Below, piece by piece: positions 9,457 to 20,799 of a DNA stretch of 64,000 bases. The stretch is from Acheta domesticus (lineage: Eukaryota; Arthropoda; Insecta; Orthoptera; Gryllidae). Location: the NCBI GenBank assembly GCA_031308135.1, contig JAHLJT010000631.1, forward strand, positions 193,076,549 through 193,140,548. Reading direction: 5' to 3'. The notes under the pieces were generated by a model. It did no database searches. It was not told the DNA's origin and worked only from the letters and a program-made list of their open reading frames with translations. Within the stretch, counting starts at the first letter, position 1. Every line of letters starts with the position of its first letter. A program made the translations under genes and the position numbers.

Positions 9457-11802
9457 TATAAGAGCTTACCTGTCAATTTTCTTAAATTATTGATCGTTAA
9501 AGAGGAACTAGTCCTATATCTGCTATTAATAATTAGTACCAAATTTTAGACGCACTGTTATGTTAATGTTTTTCTTCCAAGAACATTAAAAGGAGGAACA
9601 TTTAAATTAAGAAATCGAAATATCTGGGGTATGCGCCGCACGAAAATTTGTGGAATAATATGTCAATATTTACTGGGGGAAAATACGTCTCGTCTACATT
9701 TAGACTGGCACTGCTCGCTACATTACGTGAATGTTGATCAACTTTGAAATTCTAAATTTGAACTTTCGAAGTCACGAAATCATTAACCTGATCATTTATT
9801 TATGTACGAAAACGTTTAACAACAAAGTATTATTATTTGCACTATTTGTAATAAAATTAAAAAATGGGATCTACTTTTCTTATTTTACTGCGTCATATGA
9901 GGGGAATAAAAAAAGGGCAGAAGTTTCATACTTTTCAACAGCGAATACCAAAATAAATAAAAGTGGGGAATTAAGTTTTTAAATTGTAAAGCTGATCCCT
10001 TGAGATATGGCATATGTTAATATGATAAATGTAGCATAAGCATTTCGCTTTCGAAAAGATCGAAATTTCATTTAAAAATATTTGGTATCTTCTTTTTCGA
10101 GGTATGTACTTCAATATCTTAATTTAAATGAATATCTTGGTACATATATAGAACTAACTATGTGTATATGCATTTTGAAGACGAGCAGCTCGAATATAAT
10201 TAAGGTCATCTGTATAAAACAACAAGAAGAGAGAGAAAAGTATATTCTACAGAACTCAAGTATTGCCAACGATGCTAATGATGGCTAATGATGATGTGGG
10301 AGATTAATAGAGATACTAATGGAGATAATCCAAAAAATGTCAAGACACTGTGAGAAGTAATTATACAGCTAAATATAACCAACAAAGCATTGATAAAAAT
10401 TACCCAGCTTTTTTAATCGCTCGACCCAACGCAGTACAACGCTGTAACACAGGCTCGATGCTCTGCTGCAGACCATGTTGCAACACAAAAGGTAAATATA
10501 CGCACCGTTTTCACTGGGAAAACAATCTGCTAGATGAACACAGAAGAATGTGTAACCAATAAAAACCCACGCTAGTTGAAACTAATGCGGTTCTTTTTTG
10601 CTAGCTCAGTCTGAATGCGCAGAGTGAGAGTGGTTCCTTTGGAAACGGATTTTGTAAACACGAGCGCTTGTCAACCTAAAATTCTATAAAAGTTGAAACG
10701 AAGTTAGAGTTCAGATTGAAAATACACATCCATTTTTGTGTATACGCTAGGTACTCTTTCTATATTTTTAGTAACGCTATATAACAACATGCATTTTCTA
10801 ACATGAGATTTGTGTATAGCAATCGCTTTTGTTGATGACACTTATTACATGGAAAATCGTTTCGAAATAATTAAGAAATATTCTAAGCCGAGAGGACACC
10901 AGCTGTAATGATGAAAATAAGTTTACCAAAAGACAAACATTTCACATAACGCTGTCTATAAAACAAACCAAACATTTCGTTTGTTATTTCAACTTAAAAT
11001 ATATTTCTCAAGCTGAAATGAATGTGTAATGAAATGACAAAAGAGAAATGCAGTTCTTGTATTAAAATAGTTTGATATGACCTACAGTCGGTCGTTTCTG
11101 TGAACGGGCATCGCCTACCATATTCCTCTAGCACAATTTTTTTTCTGGAATGAAAGATATCTTAAGTTTCATTTAATTTAAGCCTCATGTTTCAAAATGA
11201 ACCTAGCTACAATTACTGATTACATTTAGGTAATACAATACAGATAAAAAATCTGGTAATTCTATGTAATTAAAGCACTTGGTTGTACCGTAAAGAAAAT
11301 AATCATGGGAAGAAAAAAAATGAAACTCCTTCGCTGCGCACCCTGAGAAGAGCAATAATAGCCCCTACCTATACCGCTAGAGCTTAATCAACACGGTTAA
11401 TTATCACCGCCAGCTCCACTTGGGTAACTTTCCAGGAATCGCTTCTAGAGGGCGTGGAATCGAAGCGCTGTGCTGCACGTGAGAAGGCGACGGTGAGAGA
11501 AGGGGTGACATTTCCTCGAAGCAGTATGAGCGCATGGCGCGAAATTTCGCCAAGAGCGTACGTATTACGATGATCTCTGTTTAATATTGTCGTAACGAGA
11601 TATTGGCGAAAAGTCCAACTAATACATAGGGTTTACGTAAAAAGATATAAAGAATTAATATCTAGGTTTACTAGGCGAATCATGAAATGAACATAAGGTC
11701 AGTTTCTTAACATTATTTGTCGTTCTTCATGGTGTTTTTATTTTCTCTCACCACCCAAGAATTAAAGGTAAACACATTCGCATCTAAAGAAAGCGTAGGT
11801 TT
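9457..11802. other. AT-rich sequence, nothing recognised
   Basis: About 2.3 kb with no convincing exon, RNA gene or repeat. A slightly GC-richer patch at 11330-11560 (CGCCAGCTCC, GGAAGGCGACGG-like text) has no identifiable role. The short open frames are not domain-like. Confidence 0.4.
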
Positions 11803-12396
11803 CCGAGGCCGGAGACATTTTTACTTGGCTATCCAGGAGCCAACAAGCCCTAGGCACAGATGCCAACGTTTCGGCTGTCATGATATGATCCACGGGGGGG
11901 GGGGCTCTTGCGCATCGTATCCAATTTCAGGCCAATGAGATTCAGGCACCCATTTGCGACAAAATATTAGCGGGAATTTTAAATGCAGTCAGATATCAAA
12001 ATTATCACCTTGTTACAAGTTATTGAAACAGGTAAATGAAGCATTTCTTTTTAATATTGCATCTTTTACACCTTCATCGTGTCATTGTTGGTTGAAAATT
12101 ATCACTTTATGCCAGTTTCTCAACACTTCTCGCTTTCCGTGCGACATAACGCCCAGCGCCTGGTCTGGCTATTCAAACGAAGTGCCCGTGCTGTGGTCAC
12201 GTGGTTCTTGACGCAAACAGGTGCTGCGCAGAACGATCAAACATCGGTGAGTAGAAGTAACTCACCCATACCTTTCTATCATTCTACGACCTTTCTCAGA
12301 TTCTGCCCTGAGGAAGGTCGCAGCATGACAGCTGAAACGTTGGCACCTGTGCCTGGACGCAGTCTCCCGAACAGCCAAGTAGATACATTCGGGTCA
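11803..12396. mobile_element. Inverted repeat with Penelope-like motif enclosing another repeat
   Basis: The left arm (11803-11891, reversed) and right arm (about 12290-12396) share, in outward orientation, CATGACAGC then GAAACGTTGGCA then CTGTGCCT, and further out an AGCCAAGTA block. The right arm reads CCTGAGGAAGGTCG, a spacer, then GCTGAAACGTTGGC. A CTGANGA, stem, GAAAC-GTYGGC layout is typical of termini of Penelope-like elements, where hammerhead ribozyme motifs have been described. No reverse transcriptase or GIY-YIG fragment is present. A copy of repeat C (11910-12212) lies between the arms. The assignment to Penelope-like elements is inference. Confidence 0.5.
11910..12212 (+). repeat. 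Dispersed repeat C, copy 1
   Basis: Homologous by eye to 56940-57242 along its length. Shared blocks include CCAATGAG, GGAATTTTAAATGCA, CACCTTGTTAC, ACTTTATGCC, CAAGCGAAGT/CAAACGAAGT and a terminal TGGTCACGTG. There is no coding potential. It could be a fragment of a larger element. Confidence 0.7.
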
Positions 12397-13655
12397 AATG
12401 CGCGTTTGATTCCCCAATTTTGCAGCAGAGCGATTATTGCTTGTCGTCCGTTATCACCACGTAAAAGGCCCTCTGACTCAAGTAACACCTACCATCGGTA
12501 TTAATATGGATTCGTGTTAGTACGAATTATTTGTGAGATAAGAGCAAATTAATTAACAAACTACAATTGGGATATTTTCTTCTCACTATCACCAAAAACG
12601 TAATTTGACCACACTTTCTTTTTCATTTTGTGTTACACATTGCATTCTCAATTTGTTTAAATTTTGGCGCCTAACGTGTAATTAAAAATTATAAGTTTTC
12701 CTCGATTCAAATAGTCTGTGCTCATATTTATTACTCTCATCTTTTGGAGATTAATTTATTTTTCTCCAAAAACCACGACATTAGAAGCAGAGAGAAAAAC
12801 AGGTGAAATCATATACTCTATTTAAACTACAGTACTTCTCAATGTCGCTTGCAGAGCGCAGCACTGTCAGGACAAGTGCGCGCAGGATGACACGATTTCA
12901 AGGAAATTTTGATTCCCAGTAGATGTCAATTTGCTTGCTTAGTTGAAACGCGAGCCAAAGGCAATCGTTGGTCGCTGAAGTGTTTCTACAGTAGACAGAG
13001 AGTGTTTTTAGAGTAGATAACCCTGCAACTGCACTCTTATTTTTTGTTATAAAAACTGCACACTGGGCTCTCACGAACCCAAACGATTTTATTGTTACAA
13101 AATATTTAGAAAATTATGTATGATTCAAAGTGTGTTATTGTATTTTATTTTTGTTTACAAATGCATGAAAAGAAGAAAAAACAAAAAAGGAAAACTAAAA
13201 CTTCCAACCTTTCTTTTCAACTTCTAACCTTTCAAAAAATTAAACGGTAGAATTTCACATACACTTTGAAATCATCACACAGCAATCAGATGGAACAAAA
13301 TGTGAATACATCGGAAAAACATTTCACGAAGAATTGCACTTGTATTTTATTATTTGTTAGCGGAACAATCAGAAACTACACCCTTGGTTTCAGGGGCGGA
13401 TCCAGCCGTTTATTTTAGGTGTGACCATCGTAGATTTTTGTTAAATAATAACCGTATTTTTTTATATTGTATATTATTTATGTACTAAAGATATCACAGT
13501 ATACAATATTACTGTTTAAATAATTCAGAAATAAATATTTAAATCAATTTTGCCAAATAAAGGAAGGTATACAAAACTTTAGTTTTTTTAGTGAAATTTC
13601 CACTCGCTGTAAATTTGAAATGTTGATGGGATCCAGTAGACCCCAGTGTGCAGTT
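12397..13655. other. AT-rich sequence, nothing recognised
   Basis: No gene, RNA or repeat structure was found over about 1.25 kb. Confidence 0.4.
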
Positions 13656-14056
13656 CTAAGGTCCGATTAAATTAAGAAGGTGTTTGACAGTTCTGTGTGA
13701 CGTCAGGACGCCTCTCCCGTTTCCATGGCAGCTGCCAACCAGAGAGACAAAACGTGACGTGTCAGGTCACTCAGTTGCCTACTGCCGAACACGGGGAACA
13801 TTTGAGTATCGCACAGCGACTTCCCTGACGCCGCGCCGCCCGCGTTTCTGCCTGTGCTGCGCGCGCAATGTGTACTGTGTTGTGATGAGTTGCGTTGAGG
13901 TTAGGCTTTTGTCGTATTTTTTACACTTTTACACGTATTTTTTGAAGTGTTTGTTTTCGTGTCCCGGTAACAAGTGCTCAGTGGTTTGCGACCTGGCAAC
14001 GTCGCTACCCTCCACTCACAAATGTCAATCACCTTCTTAATTTAATCGGACCTTAG
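13656..14056. mobile_element. MITE of about 0.4 kb with 34-bp terminal inverted repeats
   Basis: The first 27 bp (starting CTAAGGTCCGATTAAATTAA) are exactly repeated in inverse at 14030-14056. The match continues as TTTGACA/ATTGACA, giving 34 bp with one mismatch. If the target is TA, the element is 13659-14053 with TA on both sides. The interior is GC-richer than the flanks and contains GTGACGTCAG, ACGTGACGTG and a CpG cluster at 13830-13870. The 118-codon open frame inside has no recognisable domain and overlaps the repeat ends, so I treat it as chance. Superfamily unassigned. Confidence 0.85.
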
Positions 14057-15879
14057 GAGTGAGAGTTGTTAGTCGTCAGTGAAAATCAATGGATTAAAAC
14101 ATTCGAGACTGTAATTGTACACTCCTTGGAAACTGTCATTGCGCGCCAAACCGTCTCAGGTGGACTAGACCAGCTTGACGATGAGCCATGCGGAGATAAA
14201 CACGCGAAAATAACGTCATGCAGGTGACATAATATTGCTCTTGTTATTTCAATGTTTGTAAACAGATTATAACTTGCATGTGCTGATAATATATTATATT
14301 CGAGGAATCAGGATCGTTTGCCGTTGTATGATACTATAAGCTGTATACAGCAGGGGTTGCAAATTTAATCATGCTGCTCTCTCAAAGAATGCTAATAACT
14401 ATTTTGAAACCTAAATAGTTTGAGTTTTAGATTTTAAGCAGTTACACATTTTATTGTGAAATGTATACACACAATGTTTGGTTTCTAATGGTCGTCTTTT
14501 ACTTCAAGTATGGGCCTGCGATGCAAGCATTAGCGAAAACTGTTGGTAATCTTGAAGTTTTACATTTGGTCGTCTACAATTATATCACAGCTCCAGCTTC
14601 TTGGAGTTATGTTTTATCCTTGAATGAAATATTACTGTTCAGACGCTCTTCAGAAAATGGCTGCGACTCAAAATTAAGTTTTGTTTCAAATTAGCTCTAT
14701 TATTTTTGTTCCAGTTCATTTCTGATTGTTCCCGAAACATGTTGGTAATGAAAGGAAGCCGATAACGATACCACACAGAACACCTAAAACGGACGTTGTG
14801 TATACGATTACAAGAAAGGTATTTAGTTGCTCTTTTGAAAATAATTGAACCTCTTGCTAGATATTTATTTGGTTAGAGGATATTTTGAATATTGACACAA
14901 GTGAAATTACGACAATTAGCTAAACCGCTGTGGTTACATCGCATTTAAGGAAGAACTGTAAAATCGTTACAACGTTAAAGTATCACACACGCATCATAAG
15001 GGAAATCAAAAACGCAAAACACATTATTTCATGTCATTGTATTCTCGGAAACAGGGGAAATAAAAGAGGTTTACATAATTACGCAACATTAAAATAATTA
15101 TTTTTTGTAAACACAAAGTTAGACTGCTTTCTGACAATTTAATTGAAATATATCTTTATTTAGATCTGTACGTGAACGTTGTTGTGATCTATTGTAGGAT
15201 ACCATACTATCAACCTTATCTCAAAACCTAATACATCACTTGTAATTATAAACAGGTTTGTAAACAGTCACATCTATAACAATATTTCTGGGAATTGCGT
15301 TTACTTAACCCCCATTAACCTTTGCATTTAATAACAGTCAACCTTCGAACTGCAAACATTTCCCATCTTCGCTTCGCCAGATGCATGACCTCATTACTGT
15401 AGGATGTCCTGCTATTTACTCAAAAACGTCCTGCTATTTACCCAAAAACGCAATTCATCACTTGTTATAATAACCACTGAAACGTTTTTTAAAGTGGCAC
15501 GTGGCAGACAATTGATGAGTGTTGCGTTCATTTGTACACAGTCAATAGACTTTGCCTTTAAGAACAGTAAATCTTCAAACTTCACGAATCTCCTGATGCA
15601 AGAATATTCTATTATTGTATTGTAATTGTATTTTAGTTAGTCTTGGAAATTACATAATGAACAAATGTGAGCAAATAAGCTTTCATTCCATTAATTTTAA
15701 TATGTTATTACAATTAAGTGCTTTAACTATAAAACAGTTCATAAGAGAGGTGATAAATCTAAACCTTTCATTTAAAAAGCATCACGAACTTTGATTAAGT
15801 AGAAACCTCAAATTCCTTTCCAAACGAAAACCCTTAGTGTTTTAAATGTATAGAGAATTCAGATGTTGAATGTTTTACG
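14057..15879. other. AT-rich sequence, nothing recognised
   Basis: About 1.8 kb. The only local structure is a small direct repeat at 15405-15450 (CCTGCTATTTAC, followed by CAAAAACG, twice). Confidence 0.4.
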
Positions 15880-16140
15880 GAGCGTTTCGATAGCTGAGCA
15901 CACTGTGCGCATCGGCGCAGCTCCGAGCTGCGCGGGCGCGGGCGACGGATGAACGCCGTGGAGACCAACAAAACGCGCGAGTGTGCGCAGGCGGCCAGTG
16001 CTGCCGCCCGCCGCGCCGCGCCGTCCCGATCGCCGCCCTCCGTCCACTGAGCGCTGCCTCTAAGCGCACCCGACCGAATTATTCGGAGCGAGCGGCCACT
16101 GTAGACGCGGCACCGCGCGCGTTGGACGGTTGCGAGGAGA
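15880..16140. promoter_or_regulatory. CpG island
   Basis: A dense run of CpG (GCGCGGGCGCGGGCGACGG, CGCCGCGCCGCGCCG) in AT-rich DNA. Islands like this often mark promoters or unmethylated regulatory DNA. No start site, TATA box or exon could be fixed here. It leads directly into the polypurine tract on its right. Confidence 0.5.
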
Positions 16141-16480
16141 GGAGGAGAAGCAGGAAGAGGAAGCGGGGACGATAAGGAGGAGGAAGTGGGAGGTGGAGGA
16201 AGAATTGGAAAGCGGAAGAGGAAGCGGGTGAGCAGGACGAGGAGGAGCAAGAAGCAGCGGGGACGTTCAGGAGGAGGAGGAGGCAGGAGGTGGAGGAGGA
16301 ATTGGGAGGTAGAGAAGGAAGATGAATAGGGTGAACAGAAGGAGGAGGAGGAGGAAATGAAAAGGGGAGGAGTAGGAAGCGGGAGTAGGAAAAGTAGGAA
16401 GATGAAGCAGAAGTAAAGTAGCAAGAGGAAATGGGAGTATAAGGAGGGAGTATCTGGAAGTGGAGAAGAAAGTGGGAGGC
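16141..16480. repeat. Polypurine tract (GGA/GAA-rich)
   Basis: The plus strand is almost entirely G and A for about 330 bp (GGAGGAGGAGG, GAAGAGGAAGCGGG). Such tracts can adopt triplex (H-DNA) structures. The long serine/proline-rich frame on the other strand is a composition artefact. Confidence 0.8.
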
Positions 16481-16799
16481 GGGAATTGTGCGCACGTTGC
16501 GCTATGTAAAATAACGCGCGCTACACTCTTTATGGGTCTGTGTCAGGTATTATCGCGGTCTCCCGTTTCCCCAACTTTTCCATTTCACCACATCTTTAAC
16601 ATCCTTATGCAAGAACATCATTTCAACGATCCAAAAACCTGTCCACCTTACAACCACGCCGCCACGCAACGCCACGCTATGAAACCATACGTTATTGTGC
16701 TAGGAGCTGCGCCTCCCCTGTTAGGATATTTGCATTTTTCAGTTAAAATTGAAACTATTTCATCTTTGATTTTTCGCTACGGAGTAAATATATTTGAGG

Positions 16800-17562
16800 T
16801 GAGTCCTTGATACCGAAAAATCGAATGACGGCAAAACGTCCGTCCGTCCGTCCGTCCGTCCGTCCGTCCGTCCGTCCGTCCGTCCGTCCGTCCGTCCGTC
16901 CGTCCGTCCGTCCGTCCGTCCGTCCGTCCGTCCGTCCGTCCGTCCGTCCGTCCGTCCGTCCGTCCGTCCGTCCGTCCGTCCGTCCGTCCGTCTGTCTGTC
17001 TGTCCGTCTGCCCGTCCATCCGTCTGTGAACAACGCTAGCGGCTAAACCGCGTTCGGTCGATTTTCTCCGAAATCGATATTCCCCAATCGATCTGGCTGA
17101 TGAGTTCCATATACTTTAAATAAAGCTCTGCAGACATTTTGAAAATAAAAAAGTCTCCATCGTTTTTGATTAAATTTTGTTATTGGATAGTGTGAAGAAC
17201 GTTTGAGAGAATAGTGAATAGCTCATTTTGGTTTAAAACCCTGATTTTCGACAATTGCAAAAGTTCAAAAGTTTTTCGGCGTCTTCCTACAACTACAATT
17301 ACAAAGATAGATATTTTTCTCTAAATGAAATCTGTTCCTTAAGGATAGATTTTGAAAAGAGGTCATGCACAATATTTCAAACATTAGAGTGACTTTTTGC
17401 GTAATTTTGCGTGAAAATAGAATGAGAAAGTACGTGCTGTTTTAGATCCACTAGTTTATGTACTTTTCCTCGAATTCCTGGATATTTAACAAAACTTTAG
17501 ACACCTCTTACATGGCTGGAGGTTGCATAGTTTTCTTTCAATTTATGCGCGCATTGAAGTTA
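16800..17562 (+). mobile_element. Dispersed repeat B, copy 1 (carries a 4-bp array)
   Basis: The left flank is CCTTGATACCGAAAAATCGA followed by GCAAAACGTC, then the TCCG array (16838-17027), then GTCTGTGAACAACGC and CTAAACCG. The distal part matches copy 2 in TATTGGATAGTGTGAAGAACG, GGCGTCTTCCT and GATATTTTTCTC. It matches copy 3 in GACTTTTTGCGTA and GTGCTGTTTTAG. The end (17470-17562) matches 26090-26205. It is non-coding. Confidence 0.75.
16838..17027 (+). repeat. (TCCG)n microsatellite array, about 190 bp
   Basis: About 38 perfect 4-bp units (CGTC CGTC...) fill 16838 to about 16990. They are followed by a variant edge reading TCTG TCTG TCTG TCCG TCTG CCCG TCCA TCCG TCTG before the unique GTGAACAACG. 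The homogeneous body and diverged edge on one side indicate polar expansion. All reading frames stay open across it, giving spurious proteins on both strands. Confidence 0.95.
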
Positions 17563-17564
17563 GT

Positions 17565-17912
17565 AATAGAGACTAGGTCGAATTCAGCCACTGTCTGGAG
17601 AAGAATTCCAGCGGGCGAGTGCTCTAAAGTGTAATATTACATCTTTTGTCCGTTCAATGTCACATGACTGTAGGTGCAGTACCTTAAAAAAAGGGTCACA
17701 GACCGCGCTCTTACAGCTTATCTTAGGTAGGGCTGTGCCGCGCTGGGAAAGAAACCTGGAGGTGGAAAACCAATAAGACTGAAGTGTAGGTCGGCTCCTG
17801 ATCGCATATTCCAGTGAGGGAGTAACTCTGTTACCGGGTTATAACATGCTACTCAGGAGACTATGGACCATGGTAATTAATATGTCCAGAAACACTTAAC
17901 AATCAATCATAC
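17565..17912 (+). mobile_element. SINE family A, diverged copy
   Basis: ACTAGGTCGAATTCAGCCAC, then CTGTCTGGAG and AGAATTC, match the family body. GACCGCGC matches the middle, and a block resembling TATGTCCAGAAACAC followed by AATCAATCAT matches the tail. The head is missing and the middle is rearranged. Confidence 0.55.
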
Positions 17913-17944
17913 GTTCGTTGCGCGGAAAAGGCCTCTGTTTCACC

Positions 17945-18815
17945 CCTCAGGAGAGAGCTCGGTAAAGCTAGCACCCCACTTTCACAAAACTAAACAAATC
18001 TTGCGCCATATTTTTGGGCTAACTGTCAGAACCCCCTTCAAAATATGTTGGGCTTTCTTCCAACACTCCAAAATTAAGATAAAAATGGGACTGGTAAAGC
18101 TAGCACTCCCTGCTGACTCAAAATTCAAATATATTTGTAGAGTAGAAAGAAGCAAATTTTGGACTATTTAGAGTCCCTTTTCAAAGTTTGAAGACTTATC
18201 CCTAACTATGAGAACTAAACATAAAAACCATTCCAATTTCTCAAAACCAAAAAAACAATTGCACCATAATTTTGTGCTCTTTAGTGACACCATTTTTTAG
18301 GTTCCCCAAAACCCCCAAGAAAGTTTTCAAAAATGGGGGGAGGGTCATCCAGAAGAGTGAATCTCTTCAATCAAGTCAGCAGCGCGCTGCGTGGCGTGGC
18401 GTGGCGCGGCGCGGTGCGGCGCGGTGTGGCGTGGCGTGCTGTGGCCAAAATTATGATCAAAATGGGGCTGGTAAAGCTAGCACTCCCCACTTATTCAAAT
18501 TTCAGATACATTTGTAGAGTCGAAAGAAGCAAATTTTGGACTCTTTGGAGCCAGTTTTCAAAATTTGAAGACTTATCCTTAACTACAGCAAAACATAAAA
18601 CCATTCCAAATTCTCAAAGCTCCAAAACATCTTGCGCTTTGATTTTGTGCTCTTTGGTATCACAAAAAAAAATGTTCCCTACAAACCCCTCAAATAAGTT
18701 TTCAAAAATGGGGGGGAAGGTTCATCCAGAAGAGCGAATCTCTTCAATCAGGTCAGCAGCGCGGTGTGGCGTGGCGTGGCGTGGCGTGGCGTGGCGTGGC
18801 GTGGCAGGCGAGTGC
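17945..18815 (+). repeat. 377-bp tandem repeat with GTGGC-type pentamer ends
   Basis: GGTAAAGCTAGCAC recurs at about 17962, 18094 and 18471. The last two units are 377 bp apart and align throughout (GAAGCAAATTTTGGACT, GAAGACTTATCC, TTTTCAAAAATGGGGGG, CAATCAAGTCAGCAGCGCG). The first is a deleted version (132 bp). Both full units end in a pentanucleotide array of GGCGT/GTGGC type (about 18386-18445 and 18762-18806). This is satellite-like or a locally amplified element. Confidence 0.85.
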
Positions 18816-19260
18816 GTGGAGTGGAGTGAAGCGTGAGGTGGAGAGCGCGGCGGCGCGTGTTCAGAGAGGGCGCGGCGAGCGTGGCGGCCCGCGTGGCGCC
18901 GACAGCGCGCGCGCCCACTCGCCGCCGTACACCGCCGCCAGGAGCGCCCTCGAAGCGCCGCCATTTTGATCCCCCTCGACCCGCTCCTCTTCCCCGCCGC
19001 CAGCGCCACCGTCGACAAGCGAAACAAGTGACGGCGCGCGCCCACCCGGCAATCGAATGGCCCGCGAGGTTAACGCCCCGTGACCCGCCTGCTTTATGCC
19101 TCGTAGGTGCCAAGTGACCCCTACCAATGGCTTGCCTCGCCCCCTCTCCGCCGTGTCCTCTCCGCCGTGTCCTCTCCGCGTAGCGCGTCCCCGCCGCCGG
19201 CGCCAAGCCGTGCACTAGCCCGTTCGTGGGCGCCATTCAGCCGCTCACCAACGCTCATCG
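18816..19260. promoter_or_regulatory. CpG island
   Basis: High G+C with dense CpG (GGCGCGCGCCC, CGCGGCGGCGCG) directly abutting the pentamer array. Open frames run on both strands because stops are rare in GC-rich DNA. There is no recognisable protein. It is a candidate promoter or unmethylated island with no gene attached in view. Confidence 0.45.
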
Positions 19261-19284
19261 CACCGCCCACGGGTGTGTAGCTCC

Positions 19285-19570
19285 AGGGAAGAGGCGAGCG
19301 GGAATGGAAATGGTGAAAGAGGATGATGTTACGAGAGTTGATGAGAGGAGAGCCAGTTGAAATTAATTGATGAGATCTGTAAAGCCAGAGCGAGGAGAGG
19401 AATCGGTGGAGTGATATCGAACCAAGAGGAGGAAGGGAAGTGGTGATGGTGAGGCGACAAATGGGCCGATGCGAGGGTGAGGTGTATTGTGGAATGGTGG
19501 TGTGGTGTGGTGGAAGGGTAATGGAGGGGGTGATGCTGAAATAACGAGGAATGCGGCTTAGCTAATAGGA
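19285..19570. other. Purine-skewed block
   Basis: The plus strand is G+A rich (GGAGTGATAT, GAGGAGGAAGGG, GGTGGTGTGG). No other structure was seen. From 19570 to 19905 nothing is recognised. Confidence 0.4.
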
Positions 19571-19907
19571 AATAATAGGAATAATGGAGATGATTTTGAT
19601 TTAGCCATTTTAGGGTTGGTGAATGCGAGGATAGGGACGGGCGTAGGATTCGTGTTCGTAAAGTAGCCTTCCCTTTGGTGGTCTAAATCCACTGTCTCGT
19701 GTGATGCAATTAAATGACGAAAAATATGACAGTGAGAATTCGGAAGAATCAGAAACCTGTAAGGGCGATGTTAAAAGATTAAATGGAACATAATAAGAAA
19801 ACAGTAGGCAACATCGGAAGTAGTAGTCACGGCGGCGACATTATTCAATACAGGCAAAACAATTAATTCTGCAGATTTCGCTTATTTTGGATTGTATTCT
19901 AACGGAC

Positions 19908-20286
19908 AGCTGATCTGTTCGGTAGTTTTTCCTGGTTTCTCTGATCAATACCAAGGAATAAATGGAGCAGTACTATAGCAAACAGTCTACAGACCGCGCG
20001 CGATCTTTCCTTCCTCTATCCTCTCTCCTTACACTCACAAATACACATTTACAATTAAACTATCGTACACGTCGGGAGCCTAGTCGCTAGCTTAGAGTTC
20101 GTAACAGGTGGGGCGGTAACCCTAATTGGTGGGGAAAATTCCCTATAATCTAGGTTGGCATCGTATGCCACCATCCAGTGGGGATGAAATCACTACCACC
20201 TTCCACTAAGAAACGTTTGCTACACTATCGGGACTAACGACTATAGGAAATGACGTGATCGGAATCATTGATCAATCAATCAAAAA
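19908..20286 (+). mobile_element. SINE family A, 3' two-thirds
   Basis: It starts in the body (CTGTTCGGTAGTTTTTCCTG, then GTTTCTCTGATCAATACCA). It has the ACCGCGCGCGATCTTTCC and CTTACACTCACA blocks, the GTCGGGAGCC region and the tail ending GATCAATCAATCAA. The tRNA-like head is absent (5' truncated). Confidence 0.7.
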
Positions 20287-20416
20287 CACAGTCCAGAAGT
20301 TCGGAATCCTATTGATCGCATATTACACGCATTATATATGGGGTAAATAAAATACTCAGTTTAACTAACTCCGCTCCTGTCTTAAAAATATGTTGTTTGG
20401 TTTCTAAGAGAGGGGG

Positions 20417-20796
20417 GTTGATTAGTTAGTACTTCCAGGCGCGTTAAGGTTATAAGTTACGTACGTGTAGTGCTTGTTTTTCATGGGAGGTGGTGGTGAT
20501 CTTCCCTTAAGGGTGGCGAGAACAGCGCCGACCTACTCGGCTTACGGGGTTCCTCCCCAACCAGGTCTCCTACCAGCGGGGCACAACTCCATTCGCGACA
20601 AGCTCTAATCATCTGACTGGTTTCTCGACATGTGTAGTAGTATAGCGTTTGTAAGTGCGTGTGTAAATAAGGGGTGAAAATAGGGGAAGGAAGAGGAAGG
20701 AAAGATCGCGCGCGGCCCGTGGTCCATTTGTTACGGTACTGCTCCGTATTTGCCTGGTGTTGACTGAAGAAACCATGGGAAACTACGGATCAGAGC
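20417..20796 (-). mobile_element. SINE family A, minus-strand copy
   Basis: Read on the minus strand it runs from CTGCTCTGATCCGTAGTTTC through GGCCGCGCGCGATCTTTCC to a tail with CGCGCCTGGAAGT and TAATCAA. With 19908-20286 it forms a tail-to-tail inverted pair separated by about 130 bp. Confidence 0.7.
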
Positions 20797-20799
20797 AGT

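Noticed and set aside
13684..14040. 118-codon frame inside the MITE
   Set aside because: It runs into both inverted ends and shows no motif. Likely chance in GC-richer DNA.
15834..16495. 196- and 138-codon minus frames rich in Ser/Pro/Phe
   Set aside because: They are the complement of the polypurine tract and the CpG island. Composition artefact.
16755..17046. Tetrapeptide-repeat frames (TDGR/SVRP type)
   Set aside because: They are translations of the (TCCG)n microsatellite.
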